64,000 nucleotides of DNA from Prolixibacteraceae bacterium (GCA_019163175.1 JAFLKN010000015.1:248001-312000), one strand, 5' to 3'. Positions 1-8,910 are shown, counted from the stretch's first letter. The notes: generated from the sequence alone by a model not told the origin. A program made the numbers and translations.

Positions 1-1743
1 CATTCATTTAAGCTCGAAAAATCCGAATTTCTGCTTGACGGAAAACCCTTCCAGATGATTTCAGGAGAAATGCACCCGGCCCGAATTCCGGTTGAATACT
101 GGAGACATCGCATCCAGATGGCCAAAGCGATGGGCTGCAATACAATTGCGGCATATATATTCTGGAATTACCATGAAGTTGAGCCCGGTGTGTTTGATTT
201 CCAAACCGGGAACCACAACATCGCGCAATTTATCCGGATCGTTCAGGAAGAAGGTATGTTTTTGATGCTTCGTCCCGGCCCTTATGTTTGTGCCGAATGG
301 GATTTTGGTGGATTGCCATCCTATCTGCTCAGCATTCCAGACATTAAAGTACGCTGCATGGACCCTCGCTACACCGATGCAGTTGAACGGTACATCAAAA
401 CGCTGGCGCTTCAGGTGAACGATTTGCAGGTGACCAAAGGTGGCCCAATCGTGATGGTACAGGTTGAGAATGAATACGGAAGTTACGGAAACGACCGTAC
501 TTACATGAAATGGGTTCAGGATGTTTGGAAGAAATGTGGCATTGAAGTCCCATTCTATACAGCAGACGGAGCTACTCCGTTTATGCTCGAAGCCGGATCA
601 TTGCCCGATGCTGCCATTGGCCTCGATCCTGGTGCCAATGCCGGAAATTTCGAACAGGCAACCAAAGTCAATCCGAATGTTCCTTCGTTTTGCAGCGAGT
701 TGTATCCCGGATGGTTGACCCACTGGGGCGAAAAATGGCAGCGGCCGGACACTACAGAACTGATAAAAGACGTAAAATGGTTGATGGACAACAAAAAGTC
801 GTTCAACTTTTATGTGATTCATGGCGGTACCAACTTCGGTTATTGGGCTGGCGCCAATGCATTTAGCCCAACTCAATACCAGCCCGATGTAACCAGCTAC
901 GACTACGATGCGCCGATTAACGAAATGGGACAGGCAACGCCAAAATATGATGCATTGCGGAAAGTAATGGCCAAATACCTGCCAGCCAAACAAAAATTAC
1001 CCGCAGTTCCGTTAGCAATGCCCGTGATTGAAATTCCGGAAATTAATCTTTCGGCCTCGGCGTCAGTGTGGGAAAACCTACCTGCAGCTATTCAGTCGCC
1101 ACAGCCAAAACCAATGGAAATGTTTGGACAGAAGGGTGGATTCATTTTATACCGGACCAAATTAATCGGGCATAAAAAAGGCAAACTCCGGATTACCGAA
1201 CTGCACGACTATGCTACGGTTTTTGTAGATGGAAAGTACGTTGGAAAATTAGACCGTGCCAAAGCCGAAAATATCATCGAACTACCAGCTTCAACGTCGG
1301 CAAATCCCCAGCTCGACATTTTGGTTGAAGGAATGGGCCGCATCAATTTTGCCGAGTATATGATCGACCGTAAAGGAATTACCGACCGTGTTTCGCTCAA
1401 CGGAATGACGCTTATGGACTGGCAGATTTTTACCCTCCCTTTCGACGAAAACTATCTTCAAAACCTGAAATTTACTTCAGGAGAAGCCAGCCGCCCCGGA
1501 ACTTTCTTTAAAGGCGAATTTGAGCTGGCCGCAACCGGTGATACTTATCTTGATGTGAGTGAGTGGGAAAAAGGAGTTGTTTGGGTGAACGGTCACAACC
1601 TGGGTCGCTACTGGAACATTGGCCCACAGAAACAGTTGTATTGTCCGGCACCCTGGTTGAAAAAAGGGAAGAACGAGATCATAATTTTTGATCTGCATCA
1701 ACTCAGCCCAAAACCGGTAAAAGGAGTGAAGCAGATGGACTAA
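1..1743 (+). CDS. Glycoside hydrolase family 35 beta-galactosidase, 5' truncated by window edge
   Basis: The reading frame is open from base 1, so the true start lies outside the window; the visible residues before Met at 55 (HSFKLEKSEFLLDGKPFQ) are the usual opening beta-strand of GH35 enzymes. The TIM-barrel core follows, with the acid/base region VQVENEYGSYG (codons near 470) and the nucleophile region FCSELYPGWLTHWGE (codons near 690). The C-terminal third forms jelly-roll, galactose-binding-like domains (GKLRITELHDYATVFVDGK; WVNGHNLGRYWNIGPQ), which are standard for the family. It should release terminal beta-linked galactose in the periplasm or outside the cell; the signal peptide cannot be seen because of truncation. 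The neighbouring fucosidase suggests shared work on galactose/fucose-decorated glycans. Family assignment is firm; substrate is inferred. Confidence 0.95.
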   Translation, partial: HSFKLEKSEFLLDGKPFQMISGEMHPARIPVEYWRHRIQMAKAMGCNTIAAYIFWNYHEVEPGVFDFQTGNHNIAQFIRIVQEEGMFLMLRPGPYVCAEWDFGGLPSYLLSIPDIKVRCMDPRYTDAVERYIKTLALQVNDLQVTKGGPIVMVQVENEYGSYGNDRTYMKWVQDVWKKCGIEVPFYTADGATPFMLEAGSLPDAAIGLDPGANAGNFEQATKVNPNVPSFCSELYPGWLTHWGEKWQRPDTTELIKDVKWLMDNKKSFNFYVIHGGTNFGYWAGANAFSPTQYQPDVTSYDYDAPINEMGQATPKYDALRKVMAKYLPAKQKLPAVPLAMPVIEIPEINLSASASVWENLPAAIQSPQPKPMEMFGQKGGFILYRTKLIGHKKGKLRITELHDYATVFVDGKYVGKLDRAKAENIIELPASTSANPQLDILVEGMGRINFAEYMIDRKGITDRVSLNGMTLMDWQIFTLPFDENYLQNLKFTSGEASRPGTFFKGEFELAATGDTYLDVSEWEKGVVWVNGHNLGRYWNIGPQKQLYCPAPWLKKGKNEIIIFDLHQLSPKPVKGVKQMD

Positions 1744-1770
1744 TCTGAAGTTCTCCTGCTTTAGTTATAA

Positions 1771-1840
1771 AAACCCCTGAAGGAGACTTTAGACATGCAT
1801 TAGTTTATAATGCTTGCAGCAAAATCCCCTTCAGGGGTTT
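1771..1840. repeat. GC-rich palindromic element (family a), gene-less
   Basis: AAACCCCTGAAGG at 1771-1783 is the exact reverse complement of CCTTCAGGGGTTT at 1828-1840, enclosing about 44 bases. The core CCCCTGAAGG and the arrangement of two facing ends match the ends around the DUF559 gene at 22431-22890. It lies 28 bp after the GH35 stop codon and upstream of the GH29 start. It could act as an mRNA hairpin between the two genes; there is no T-run after it that would make a convincing terminator. Confidence 0.7.
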
Positions 1841-1899
1841 GGTATAAGAATACCACAATAAACGAATTAGTTAAAGCACAATTTCAAAAATCACATGCA

Positions 1900-4134
1900 A
1901 TGAATATACGTCAAACATTAATGCTGTTGCTTTTTAGTACGGTACTTACCGGAGCTTTTGCCCAGAATAAAACGACAAGTAATCTGGTTGAAATATTCCC
2001 ACAGGACAATCAAAATGAGATTATCCGGAAATCAACCTTGGTGGTTCCGACCGACAAGCAATACGAATGGCAGAAAAACGAATTTATTGCATTTATTCAT
2101 TTTGGACCCAATACGTTTAACCGGGTTGAGTGGGGAAACGGAAAAGAAAATCCTGCCGTATTTAATCCTTCTGAACTGAATGCCGATCAATGGGTTTCGA
2201 CGATAAAAGCTGCTGGCATGAAAATGGCCATGGTTACGGCCAAACATCACGATGGGTTTTGTTTGTGGCAAAGTACGGTAACCAAACATTCGGTTGCCAG
2301 TTCGCCATGGAAAAACGGGAAAGGCGATGTGTTTGGCGAATTAACTATAGCAGCAGCAAAACAGGGAATCAAAATCGGGGTTTACCTCTCCCCTGCCGAT
2401 ATGCACGAGATTGAGCGTGAAAACGGAACTTATGGAAATAAATCAGCTTTCAGGAAAGTAAAAATACCAACCGACCCTGAGCTTCAGAAAAAAGCCAAAC
2501 AGGTTTTTGAATACGAACTCGACGATTACAATACCTTGTTTATGAACCAGCTTTACGAAGTACTATCGCAGTACGGTCCAATTTACGAAGTCTGGTTCGA
2601 TGGTGCCAATCCAAAACCCGGAACCGGTCAAACCTACAATTACAAAGCATGGTTCGAAATGATCCGAAAGCTTCAGCCCATGGCCGTTATTGCCATTAAA
2701 GGGCCTGACGTTCGCTGGTGTGGCAACGAAGCCGGTGATACCCGCGAGAGCGAATGGAGTGTTATTCCACTTCAGGAAGACCCAGAAAATAACAAATGGC
2801 CTGATTTGATGAGCCACGATTTGGGAAGCCGCGAAAAACTGAAAAATGCAAAATACTTATATTGGTATCCGGCCGAAACCAATACCTCCATTCGCGGCGG
2901 ATGGTTTTACCGCGATGATGATCAGTACGTAAAAACGGTGGATCAATTGGTTGATACCTGGTACCGTTCGGTAGGTGGTAATACGGTATTCCTGCTCAAT
3001 ATGACTCCCGATCGCAGAGGTTTAATTCCTGAAACTGATGCCGCACGCTTGAAAGAAGTGGGTCGCATTATTGAAGCTTCCTTCAAAACCAACCTCATTT
3101 CAGGAAGCATCGTTTCGGCTTCGGAAGCTGAAATAAACAGACCGGCAAAAAACATGACAGATGGAAATCCCGAAACTTTTTGGAACCCGAAGGATGGAAA
3201 TGAATCGCCCGAAATAACGATCAAACTTCAAAGACTAACCGAATTTAACCGGCTGGTTTTGCAGGAAGAAATTCGTACCCAAGGGCAACGTATTGAAGAT
3301 TTTGCTGTTGAGGTCCACGGAAACGGTGTATGGAAAGAAATAGCACGGGGGAAAACTGTTGGTTATAAAAGCATACTTCGGTTTCCAATGGTCAAATCCG
3401 ACGAGTTGAAAATTCGTATCTTGAATTCACGAATTTGTCCGACACTAGCAGAGATTGGTATTTACAAGGCCCCTGAAATGCTTGCAAACCCAGCAATCGC
3501 GCGAAGCAAAGATGGAATGGTGCGGATAAGCTGCCCTTCTCCTGATCCTGAAATATATTACACACTTGATGGAACGGAGCCAACTGGCAAATCAATCCGC
3601 TACGAAAAACCATTTGCCCTTCCACAAGGTGGTCGGGTAAAAGCAATAGCATTGGTCAATGAAGGCACCCAGTCCAGCGAGGTCATCAGCGTAAAATATG
3701 ATATTTGCGGCGATAAATGGAAAGTTGTTGCCCCCGGCGATGCACAAAAAGGATTCGACGAAAATCTGGCTATTGATGGTGAACCAAAAACCATGTGGCA
3801 CACGCCATGGGAAGGAAAGATAACCAATCACCCACACCAGCTAACGATTGATTTGGGCGAAACTATCGGATTGCTCGGCTTTAGCTATCTTCCACGTACT
3901 GATGGTAATCTTTCGGGAGTATGTCAAACCTACAATTTGGAAGTGAGCTCCGATGGAAAAACGTGGATTCAGGCCAAACAAGGCGAGTTCAGCAACATCA
4001 GGAACAATCCCGTTTTTCAGGAAGTCTTTTTCGAAAAAATACAGTCCGCCAGGTTCATCCGGTTTACCAGCTTATCAACGGTAAAAAAAGACGCTTATTT
4101 GTCGATGGCAGAAATTGGAATTATAACGCACTAG
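1900..4134 (+). CDS. GH29 alpha-L-fucosidase with discoidin and chitobiase-like C-terminal modules
   Basis: Start chosen at 1900 because MNIRQTLMLLLFSTVLTGAF followed by AQ is a clean Sec signal; the upstream in-frame ATG at 1810 would place a repeat-derived, non-signal tail in front. The 744-residue protein has the GH29 barrel motifs EFIAFIHFGPNTFN, AKHHDGFCLWQS and the nucleophile motif YEVWFDGANP. After the barrel come an F5/8 type C (discoidin) domain, a CHB_HEX_C-like module (EIYYTLDGTEPT) and a second discoidin-like domain at the C-terminus. GH29 enzymes remove alpha-L-fucose with retention; the extra modules suggest binding to a complex glycan. It follows the GH35 gene on the same strand and ends at a shared bidirectional terminator. 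Fucosidase call is strong; linkage preference is unknown. Confidence 0.95.
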   Translation: MNIRQTLMLLLFSTVLTGAFAQNKTTSNLVEIFPQDNQNEIIRKSTLVVPTDKQYEWQKNEFIAFIHFGPNTFNRVEWGNGKENPAVFNPSELNADQWVSTIKAAGMKMAMVTAKHHDGFCLWQSTVTKHSVASSPWKNGKGDVFGELTIAAAKQGIKIGVYLSPADMHEIERENGTYGNKSAFRKVKIPTDPELQKKAKQVFEYELDDYNTLFMNQLYEVLSQYGPIYEVWFDGANPKPGTGQTYNYKAWFEMIRKLQPMAVIAIKGPDVRWCGNEAGDTRESEWSVIPLQEDPENNKWPDLMSHDLGSREKLKNAKYLYWYPAETNTSIRGGWFYRDDDQYVKTVDQLVDTWYRSVGGNTVFLLNMTPDRRGLIPETDAARLKEVGRIIEASFKTNLISGSIVSASEAEINRPAKNMTDGNPETFWNPKDGNESPEITIKLQRLTEFNRLVLQEEIRTQGQRIEDFAVEVHGNGVWKEIARGKTVGYKSILRFPMVKSDELKIRILNSRICPTLAEIGIYKAPEMLANPAIARSKDGMVRISCPSPDPEIYYTLDGTEPTGKSIRYEKPFALPQGGRVKAIALVNEGTQSSEVISVKYDICGDKWKVVAPGDAQKGFDENLAIDGEPKTMWHTPWEGKITNHPHQLTIDLGETIGLLGFSYLPRTDGNLSGVCQTYNLEVSSDGKTWIQAKQGEFSNIRNNPVFQEVFFEKIQSARFIRFTSLSTVKKDAYLSMAEIGIITH

Positions 4135-4163
4135 AGATTGTGTAACATCACCATTTTCATATC

Positions 4164-4194
4164 AAATGGCGCTGAAAATTAATCAGCGCCATTT
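4164..4194. terminator. Bidirectional hairpin terminator between GH29 and histidine kinase
   Basis: A perfect 12-bp stem AAATGGCGCTGA / TCAGCGCCATTT with a 7-nt loop sits between two convergent genes. The stem ends are A/T-rich on both strands (followed by CATTTT on plus and ATTTGATATG on minus), as expected for a shared intrinsic terminator. Confidence 0.8.
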
Positions 4195-4219
4195 CATTTT
4201 ACAGCCAAGTACATTTCCC

Positions 4220-5572
4220 CTAAAAAATCATACAAAAAACAGTCTCCTTATTCGGAACCGAGCGCACCTGCAGACTTCCACCATGCATGCGCATAATCTG
4301 TCGCGAAAGACTTAAGCCAATTCCAGACCCATTTTCGCGTGTAGTAAAAAACGGTACAAATATTTGCTCAATAATTTCTTCAGGAATTCCCGGGCCATTA
4401 TCCAGCACACAAATTTCAGGGCGATTACTGGTAGTGTAGCCAGCCCTAATGTGAATTCTTCCGGCCGGATTTTCTGAACTAGCTTCCAATGCGTTCTTCA
4501 TCAGGTTAAGCAATACCTGCGAAATCAGGTTTTCGTCAGCAAAAAGTTCGAGTCCTGGTGGATTGATGGTAACCGTAAGCTTTACTTTGTCGCTATTACT
4601 TAGTGAGGAGTACAACACTTTTATCCGGTCGACCAGATCTTCTATCCTGAACACTATTTTGTCAGGCTTTGGTAGCCGGGTTAGTTTTCTGTATGATTCA
4701 ACAAAAAGCATCAGTCCATTGCCCTGCTCTTTAATCACGTTTAGCCCACGAATGGTGGTTTGAATGGTCTTTTCATCCACTTCCTCAGGCAGCACGGCAC
4801 GATCGTCAATAGTAAAGAATTTGCTCAGGCTTTCTGAGAGGGAAGTGATCGGGGCAATCGAATTCATGATTTCGTGCATCAAAACACGGATCAACTTCAT
4901 CCACGAATCCAGCTCTTTCTCGTCCAGTTCATTGCGGATATCCTGAATCGAAAGCAATATCAGTTCGTCGCTATTGGTTTTGAAGGATGTAGCTTTTAAC
5001 GACAATTCAATCGTACCGCGTTCGGTGGTAACTGGCACCAGTTTTTGGTCAAAAGGCTTTATATTTTGCACCACCTGAAAAAGGTTCCTGTTGATGCGAT
5101 CCAGTTGATTGATATGCGTAAGCACATCAACAGACAGCATTTTTTTTGCCGCCGAATTGGCGTGAAGTACAAATCCTTTGGAATTGAAGGTCACAATTCC
5201 GGTGGCAACATGTTCAAGTAAGGTTTGAAAGTACTGTTCGCGCTGCTGATTTTCGATTTTCAATTGCTGAATCTGCTCGTTTATTTTGCTCAATCCCTGA
5301 TACAATTCGCGGATTGGCTTACCTGAAATATTGGTCGGGAACAGCAAAGTTGAATCATTATTCCGAACTGATTCAAGAAAATAGCCCATTTTCCGATTTG
5401 TTGTATTTAGGTATTTAATCAGATTTAAAACAACCAGTAACTCAAAAAAAAGACACACAATTGAAAGCAAAATAGAGTTTACTATTGTATAAGCCCATGC
5501 CGCAGCCAAAGCAAATGTGGTTACCAACAGAACCCTGAAAACAAGCTGGAAATATAGGTTTCGACTGATCAT
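4220..5572 (-). CDS. NtrY-like sensor histidine kinase
   Basis: 450 residues. Two membrane segments lie in residues ~10-56 with almost no periplasmic loop, so the sensed signal is probably membrane or cytoplasmic. A PAS-like region (residues ~110-215, ATGIVTFNSKGFVLHANSAA) is followed by the dimerisation/phosphoacceptor helix with His233 in LMHEIMNSIAPITSLSESL, and then the HATPase domain with VLDNGPGIPEE and NGSGIGLSLSRQIMRMHGG. This His-box form (HEIMNSIAPI) is typical of kinases paired with NtrC-type regulators in Bacteroidota. Its start overlaps the stop of the upstream regulator gene by 4 bases (5569-5572), so the two are translationally coupled. It presumably phosphorylates that regulator to control the efflux operon read in the opposite direction. 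Confidence 0.93.
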   Translation of the reverse strand: MISRNLYFQLVFRVLLVTTFALAAAWAYTIVNSILLSIVCLFFELLVVLNLIKYLNTTNRKMGYFLESVRNNDSTLLFPTNISGKPIRELYQGLSKINEQIQQLKIENQQREQYFQTLLEHVATGIVTFNSKGFVLHANSAAKKMLSVDVLTHINQLDRINRNLFQVVQNIKPFDQKLVPVTTERGTIELSLKATSFKTNSDELILLSIQDIRNELDEKELDSWMKLIRVLMHEIMNSIAPITSLSESLSKFFTIDDRAVLPEEVDEKTIQTTIRGLNVIKEQGNGLMLFVESYRKLTRLPKPDKIVFRIEDLVDRIKVLYSSLSNSDKVKLTVTINPPGLELFADENLISQVLLNLMKNALEASSENPAGRIHIRAGYTTSNRPEICVLDNGPGIPEEIIEQIFVPFFTTRENGSGIGLSLSRQIMRMHGGSLQVRSVPNKETVFCMIF

Positions 5573-6933
5573 TGTCCGAATTTTTTAATCTTGTTGTAGA
5601 GTGTTTGCCGGGTAACGCCAAGCTGATCTGCAGCTGCGCTTAAATTACCATTGTTTTTTTCGATGGCCATGTTGATCATTCGCTTTTCCATTTCTTCGAG
5701 GGTCAATTCGGGCGAAACATTTTTGCCTGACTGAATAGGCCGCATAAAGAAATCCTCGGGTTTCAACACATGATTTTCGCTCAGGATAACCGCCTTTTCG
5801 ATAGTATGCTGCAACTCGCGGATGTTGCCCGGCCAGGCATATTTAAGCAACTTTTCCTGAGCCTGCTGATTGATTTTCAGGTTCGGCTTGTTGTATTTCG
5901 AGGCATATTTTTTCAGGAAGAAATCGGCCAGTACCAGCACATCGTTTTCCCTTTCGCGAAGCGGCGGAACTTCAATCTGGATGGTATTGATGCGGTAAAG
6001 AAGGTCCTCGCGAAATAAACCCTCGCGCACCATATTTTCAAGATTTTTGTTTGTGGCGCAAATCAGGCGGATGTCAACCGGAACAGTTTGATTGGAACCA
6101 ATGCGCGAAATCTGCCGGTTCTGAATAGCGGCCAGTAATTTAGCCTGAAGATGAAACGACAGGTTCCCTATTTCATCGAGGAAAAGACTGCCTTTATCGG
6201 CCACTTCAAATTTACCGGGGCGGCTTTCGCGGGCATCGGTAAAAGCGCCTTTCACATGGCCGAAAAGCTCGCTTTCGAACAAAGTTTCGGTAATTGCTCC
6301 CATGTCAACGCTCACCAAAACTTCTTCGGCCCTTTTCGAAAGACGATGAATTTCCTGAGCAATCAACTCTTTACCTGTACCGTTCTCGCCGGTAATCAGC
6401 ACATTGGCATCGGTTTTGGCTACTTTGCGAACCAAGTTCAGCACATTCATCAATTGTGGCGACGAACCCACAATGAACTTTTGCTCACGGTTGATCTCGC
6501 TTTTCAATCCTTTTTCTTTCTCTTTCAGCTGGCTCACTTCTTTTTTTGAAAGATTCAGTTGGAGAGCCGACTTCAGGGTGGCCAGCAACTTGGCATTGTC
6601 CCAAGGCTTTAGCACAAAGTCAGTAGCCCCGGTTTTTAGGGCTTTTACGGTCAGCTCAACATCGCCATAAGCCGTAATCATCACCACCGAAATCTCCGGA
6701 TTGCTTTCTTTGATGCGGCTCAGCCAATAAATACCTTCATTTCCGGTATTTATTCCGGCATTAAAATTCATGTCGAGAATAACGAGGTTGTATTCCCTTT
6801 TACGCAGCTCGGTGGGAATCAGGTTGGGGTCAGAAAGAGTTGTGACCGTTTGGAATTCCGGAGAAAGGAGGATCTCCAGTGCACTTAAAATGCTTTTATT
6901 GTCATCAACAATCAGCAGGTTTCCTTTGGCCAT
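5569..6933 (-). CDS. NtrC-family sigma54-dependent response regulator
   Basis: 454 residues in the classic three-part order. The receiver domain (1-120) has acidic DD at 10-11, phosphoacceptor Asp54 in VILDMNF and Lys109. The AAA+ domain has Walker A GENGTGKE (~182-189), the sigma54-contacting loop reading GAFTDA (229-234) instead of canonical GAFTGA, and Walker B SLFLDEIG. The Fis-type helix-turn-helix is at 422-454 (NLSAAADQLGVTRQTLYNKI). It should activate transcription by sigma54 RNA polymerase when phosphorylated. It is encoded with its kinase and diverges from the TolC gene, before which a sigma54 promoter is visible, so that operon is the likely target. The gene is intact. Confidence 0.95.
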   Translation of the reverse strand: MAKGNLLIVDDNKSILSALEILLSPEFQTVTTLSDPNLIPTELRKREYNLVILDMNFNAGINTGNEGIYWLSRIKESNPEISVVMITAYGDVELTVKALKTGATDFVLKPWDNAKLLATLKSALQLNLSKKEVSQLKEKEKGLKSEINREQKFIVGSSPQLMNVLNLVRKVAKTDANVLITGENGTGKELIAQEIHRLSKRAEEVLVSVDMGAITETLFESELFGHVKGAFTDARESRPGKFEVADKGSLFLDEIGNLSFHLQAKLLAAIQNRQISRIGSNQTVPVDIRLICATNKNLENMVREGLFREDLLYRINTIQIEVPPLRERENDVLVLADFFLKKYASKYNKPNLKINQQAQEKLLKYAWPGNIRELQHTIEKAVILSENHVLKPEDFFMRPIQSGKNVSPELTLEEMEKRMINMAIEKNNGNLSAAADQLGVTRQTLYNKIKKFGQ

Positions 6934-6978
6934 TTTTTTATTTTTTTTAAGTATTGGCTAATGTGCCGTTTCAAAATT

Positions 6979-7160
6979 GAACCCGCTTCGGGATTCCAAA
7001 TCATCACATTCTATTTACCACGGGTTTACACCCGAGGTTATTCAAATTAAACCACATTTGTGGTTTCGAAGAAAAAATCCTGAAGGGATTTAATCTGAAT
7101 AACCCCGTACGAAGTGCGGGGTAAGAAAATACAGCACGAAAGGAACCCCGAAGTGGGTTC
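6979..7160. repeat. Hairpin-triad island A (two head-to-head units)
   Basis: Six short hairpins fill this stretch in the order c-b-a | a-b-c. The left unit, read on minus, has c at 6979-6996 (GAACCC..GGGATTC), b at 7018-7037 (CGGGT..ACCCG) and a at 7049-7066 (AAACCAC..GTGGTTT). The right unit, read on plus, has a at 7076-7090 (AATCC..GGATT), b at 7102-7122 (ACCCCG..CGGGGT) and c at 7143-7160 (GAACCC..GGGTTC). Spacers such as TTTGAATAA and TCTGAATAA between a and b are shared. Island B at 33793-33988 uses the same parts in opposite polarity. The layout resembles REP/BIME elements mobilised by RAYT transposases, but no such gene is present here. Confidence 0.8.
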
Positions 7161-7311
7161 AATAAAGCGCTTATACTTCCCTCCAAAGTTATCGGACTTA
7201 AAACCCAAACACAATAGTATGTAAATTTTTTTTACACAATCATGTCAATTATTTTAACTTTAAACGTTGTATCCAATTTCTAAATTTATAGATATCAATT
7301 AATTACAAGTC

Positions 7312-7327
7312 TGGCATTATTCTGGCA
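7312..7327 (+). promoter_or_regulatory. Sigma54 (-24/-12) promoter for the efflux operon
   Basis: TGGCAT-N5-TGGCA matches the sigma54 consensus TGGCAC-N5-TTGC, keeping the essential GG (-24) and GC (-12) pairs at the right 10-base gap, with one change in the -12 block (TG for TT). Predicted start of transcription is near 7338, leaving a leader of about 17 nt before the ATG at 7355. It lies between an NtrC-type activator gene and the TolC gene, exactly where such a promoter is expected. No matching activator-binding palindrome was clearly identified upstream. Confidence 0.72.
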
Positions 7328-7354
7328 CACTACCTAACAAAGAAAACTACAACG

Positions 7355-8683
7355 ATGCGAAAGAATTTTATACTTTTTTTCATTTTTTGGTTTGCATTGG
7401 GGCACGCGCTGGCTCAAACCAACTGGAATTTGAACCGGTGCATTTCCTTTGCAATTGAAAATAACATTGGCCTGAAGCAAATGGAAATTCAGGAGAAAAT
7501 TGCTTCGGAAGATTTGAGCCAGTCGAAACGAAACCTGTTACCGGGAGTCAGCGCTTCTTCGCGTGCCGGGATAAGTTTTGGGCGATCGGTCGACCCGAAT
7601 ACGAACGACATTGTGAACAATGAGTTCTTTAATAACAGCTACGACATTGGAGCTTCGATGACCCTGTTTAACGGCTTCAGGTTGGTGAACCAGATTGAAT
7701 ATCAAAAATTCAGGAAAAAGGCCAGTGAGTTAAACCGGCTGAATACTCTTGATGATCTGGCTTTTGGCGTGATGAATTCGTATTTCGATGTTCTGTACTA
7801 CAAAGGCATGTTAAAAATTGCCGGGGAGCAAGTAGAGACCTCGAGAATTAACGTCAAAAAGATGGAAAAACAGCTTGAGTTGGGAATGAAATCGAAACCC
7901 GATTTACTTGAAATGCGCGCCAATTTCGAGTCGGAAGAATTGCGCCGGATTCAGGTTGAGAATAGCCTGAAAACAGCAATGCTCAAGTTGAAACAACGCA
8001 TGAACCTGACTGACGGAACAGAACTTGTTTTGGATGAAGAACAAAGCCCAATGGTTGCTTCCGGAAAACAAGAGCAGAACAATCTGTTTACCGCCTATAC
8101 GCAATGGTCGCCTTATTACCAGTCGTTTGAAGCACGACTAAAGGCAAGCCGCAAGTCGTTGGCAATCAGCCGTTCGCAATTGTATCCTTCGGTTAGTGCT
8201 TACAGCTCGATGGGAACCGGTTTTTACGAAACCACCAAAGACGAATCCGGAAGAACAATCGGATTTGGAACTCAGTTGGACAATAACCGAAGTCAATATC
8301 TGGGTGGAGCTATAAATATTCCGATTTTCAGTCGCTGGGCTGTACGCTCTGATATTAAAAAAGCCAAACTCGAAGTTGAACAGGCACAAAATACACTGGA
8401 TCAGGAAAAGCAAAAATTATATTTTGAGATGGCCAACAACCTGAACGACCTTGAAGCTTTGGAAAAAGAGTACAATCAATACCAAAGACAGCAGGAAGCC
8501 GATCAGCTTGCTTTTCAGGCTTCGGAGAAAAAATTTGAACAGGGATTGGTCAATGTGGTCGATTTCTATATCGCCAAAAACCGCCTGGCTAATTCGGCTA
8601 GTCAGGTGTTAAAAGCCCGCCTCCAATGGGAAATCAAACGAAAAGTGCTTGATTTTTACATGGGGAAAAGGTTTTGGGAATAG
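7355..8683 (+). CDS. TolC-family outer membrane efflux protein
   Basis: 442 residues starting with a Sec signal (MRKNFILFFIFWFALGHALA then Q). The mature part has the two-fold repeat of long alpha-helices typical of outer membrane factors: N-terminal repeat around LNRCISFAIENNIGLKQMEI and SRAGISFGRSVDPNTN, and C-terminal repeat around AINIPIFSRWAVRSDIKKAK and FEQGLVNVVDFYIAKNRLA. It forms the outer-membrane exit channel for a tripartite pump. First gene of the efflux operon and directly behind the sigma54 promoter. Length is normal for the Bacteroidota type. Only one such channel serves two ATPases and five permeases downstream. Confidence 0.95.
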   Translation: MRKNFILFFIFWFALGHALAQTNWNLNRCISFAIENNIGLKQMEIQEKIASEDLSQSKRNLLPGVSASSRAGISFGRSVDPNTNDIVNNEFFNNSYDIGASMTLFNGFRLVNQIEYQKFRKKASELNRLNTLDDLAFGVMNSYFDVLYYKGMLKIAGEQVETSRINVKKMEKQLELGMKSKPDLLEMRANFESEELRRIQVENSLKTAMLKLKQRMNLTDGTELVLDEEQSPMVASGKQEQNNLFTAYTQWSPYYQSFEARLKASRKSLAISRSQLYPSVSAYSSMGTGFYETTKDESGRTIGFGTQLDNNRSQYLGGAINIPIFSRWAVRSDIKKAKLEVEQAQNTLDQEKQKLYFEMANNLNDLEALEKEYNQYQRQQEADQLAFQASEKKFEQGLVNVVDFYIAKNRLANSASQVLKARLQWEIKRKVLDFYMGKRFWE

Positions 8684-8689
8684 AGAACC

Positions 8690-8910
8690 CAAAGCCCCCT
8701 CTAACTCCCCCGAAGGGGAGGACCGAGAAAAAGCCTCTCCCTAGCCCTCTCCAAAGGAGAGGGAACTTGGATAGAGCAAAGAAGATAAATTGACGTAATA
8801 TAAAGAGTAATTAGATAAAAATAAGTAAGTTAAAACAAATTAAAAATACGACAAAATCTGATGGAAGGGATTCTTTCTCCCCTCCTTCGGAGGGGTCGGG
8901 GGAGGCACTC
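8690..8910. repeat. Family-a palindromic ends between TolC and HlyD genes
   Basis: Three related GC-rich blocks: 8690-8732 (AGCCCCCTCTAACTCCCCCG then AAGGGGAGG), a second in the same orientation at about 8730-8770 (AGCCTCTCCCTAGCCCTCTC then CAAAGGAGAGGGAAC), and an inverted one at 8876-8908 (CTCCCCTCCTTCGGAGGGG then TCGGGGGAGGC). The facing outer ends make an element of about 220 bp without a gene; the AT-rich middle (8771-8875) shows nothing recognisable. The element begins 7 bp after the TolC stop and its right end touches the HlyD start codon. Confidence 0.75.

Noticed and set aside
6979-7160. Hairpin island as a CRISPR array
   Set aside because: The repeats are short palindromes in mirrored order without regular identical repeats and unique spacers; no cas genes nearby.
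7004-7186. Small minus-strand reading frame of 60 codons
   Set aside because: It is made entirely of hairpin island A; the protein would be a translation of repeats.
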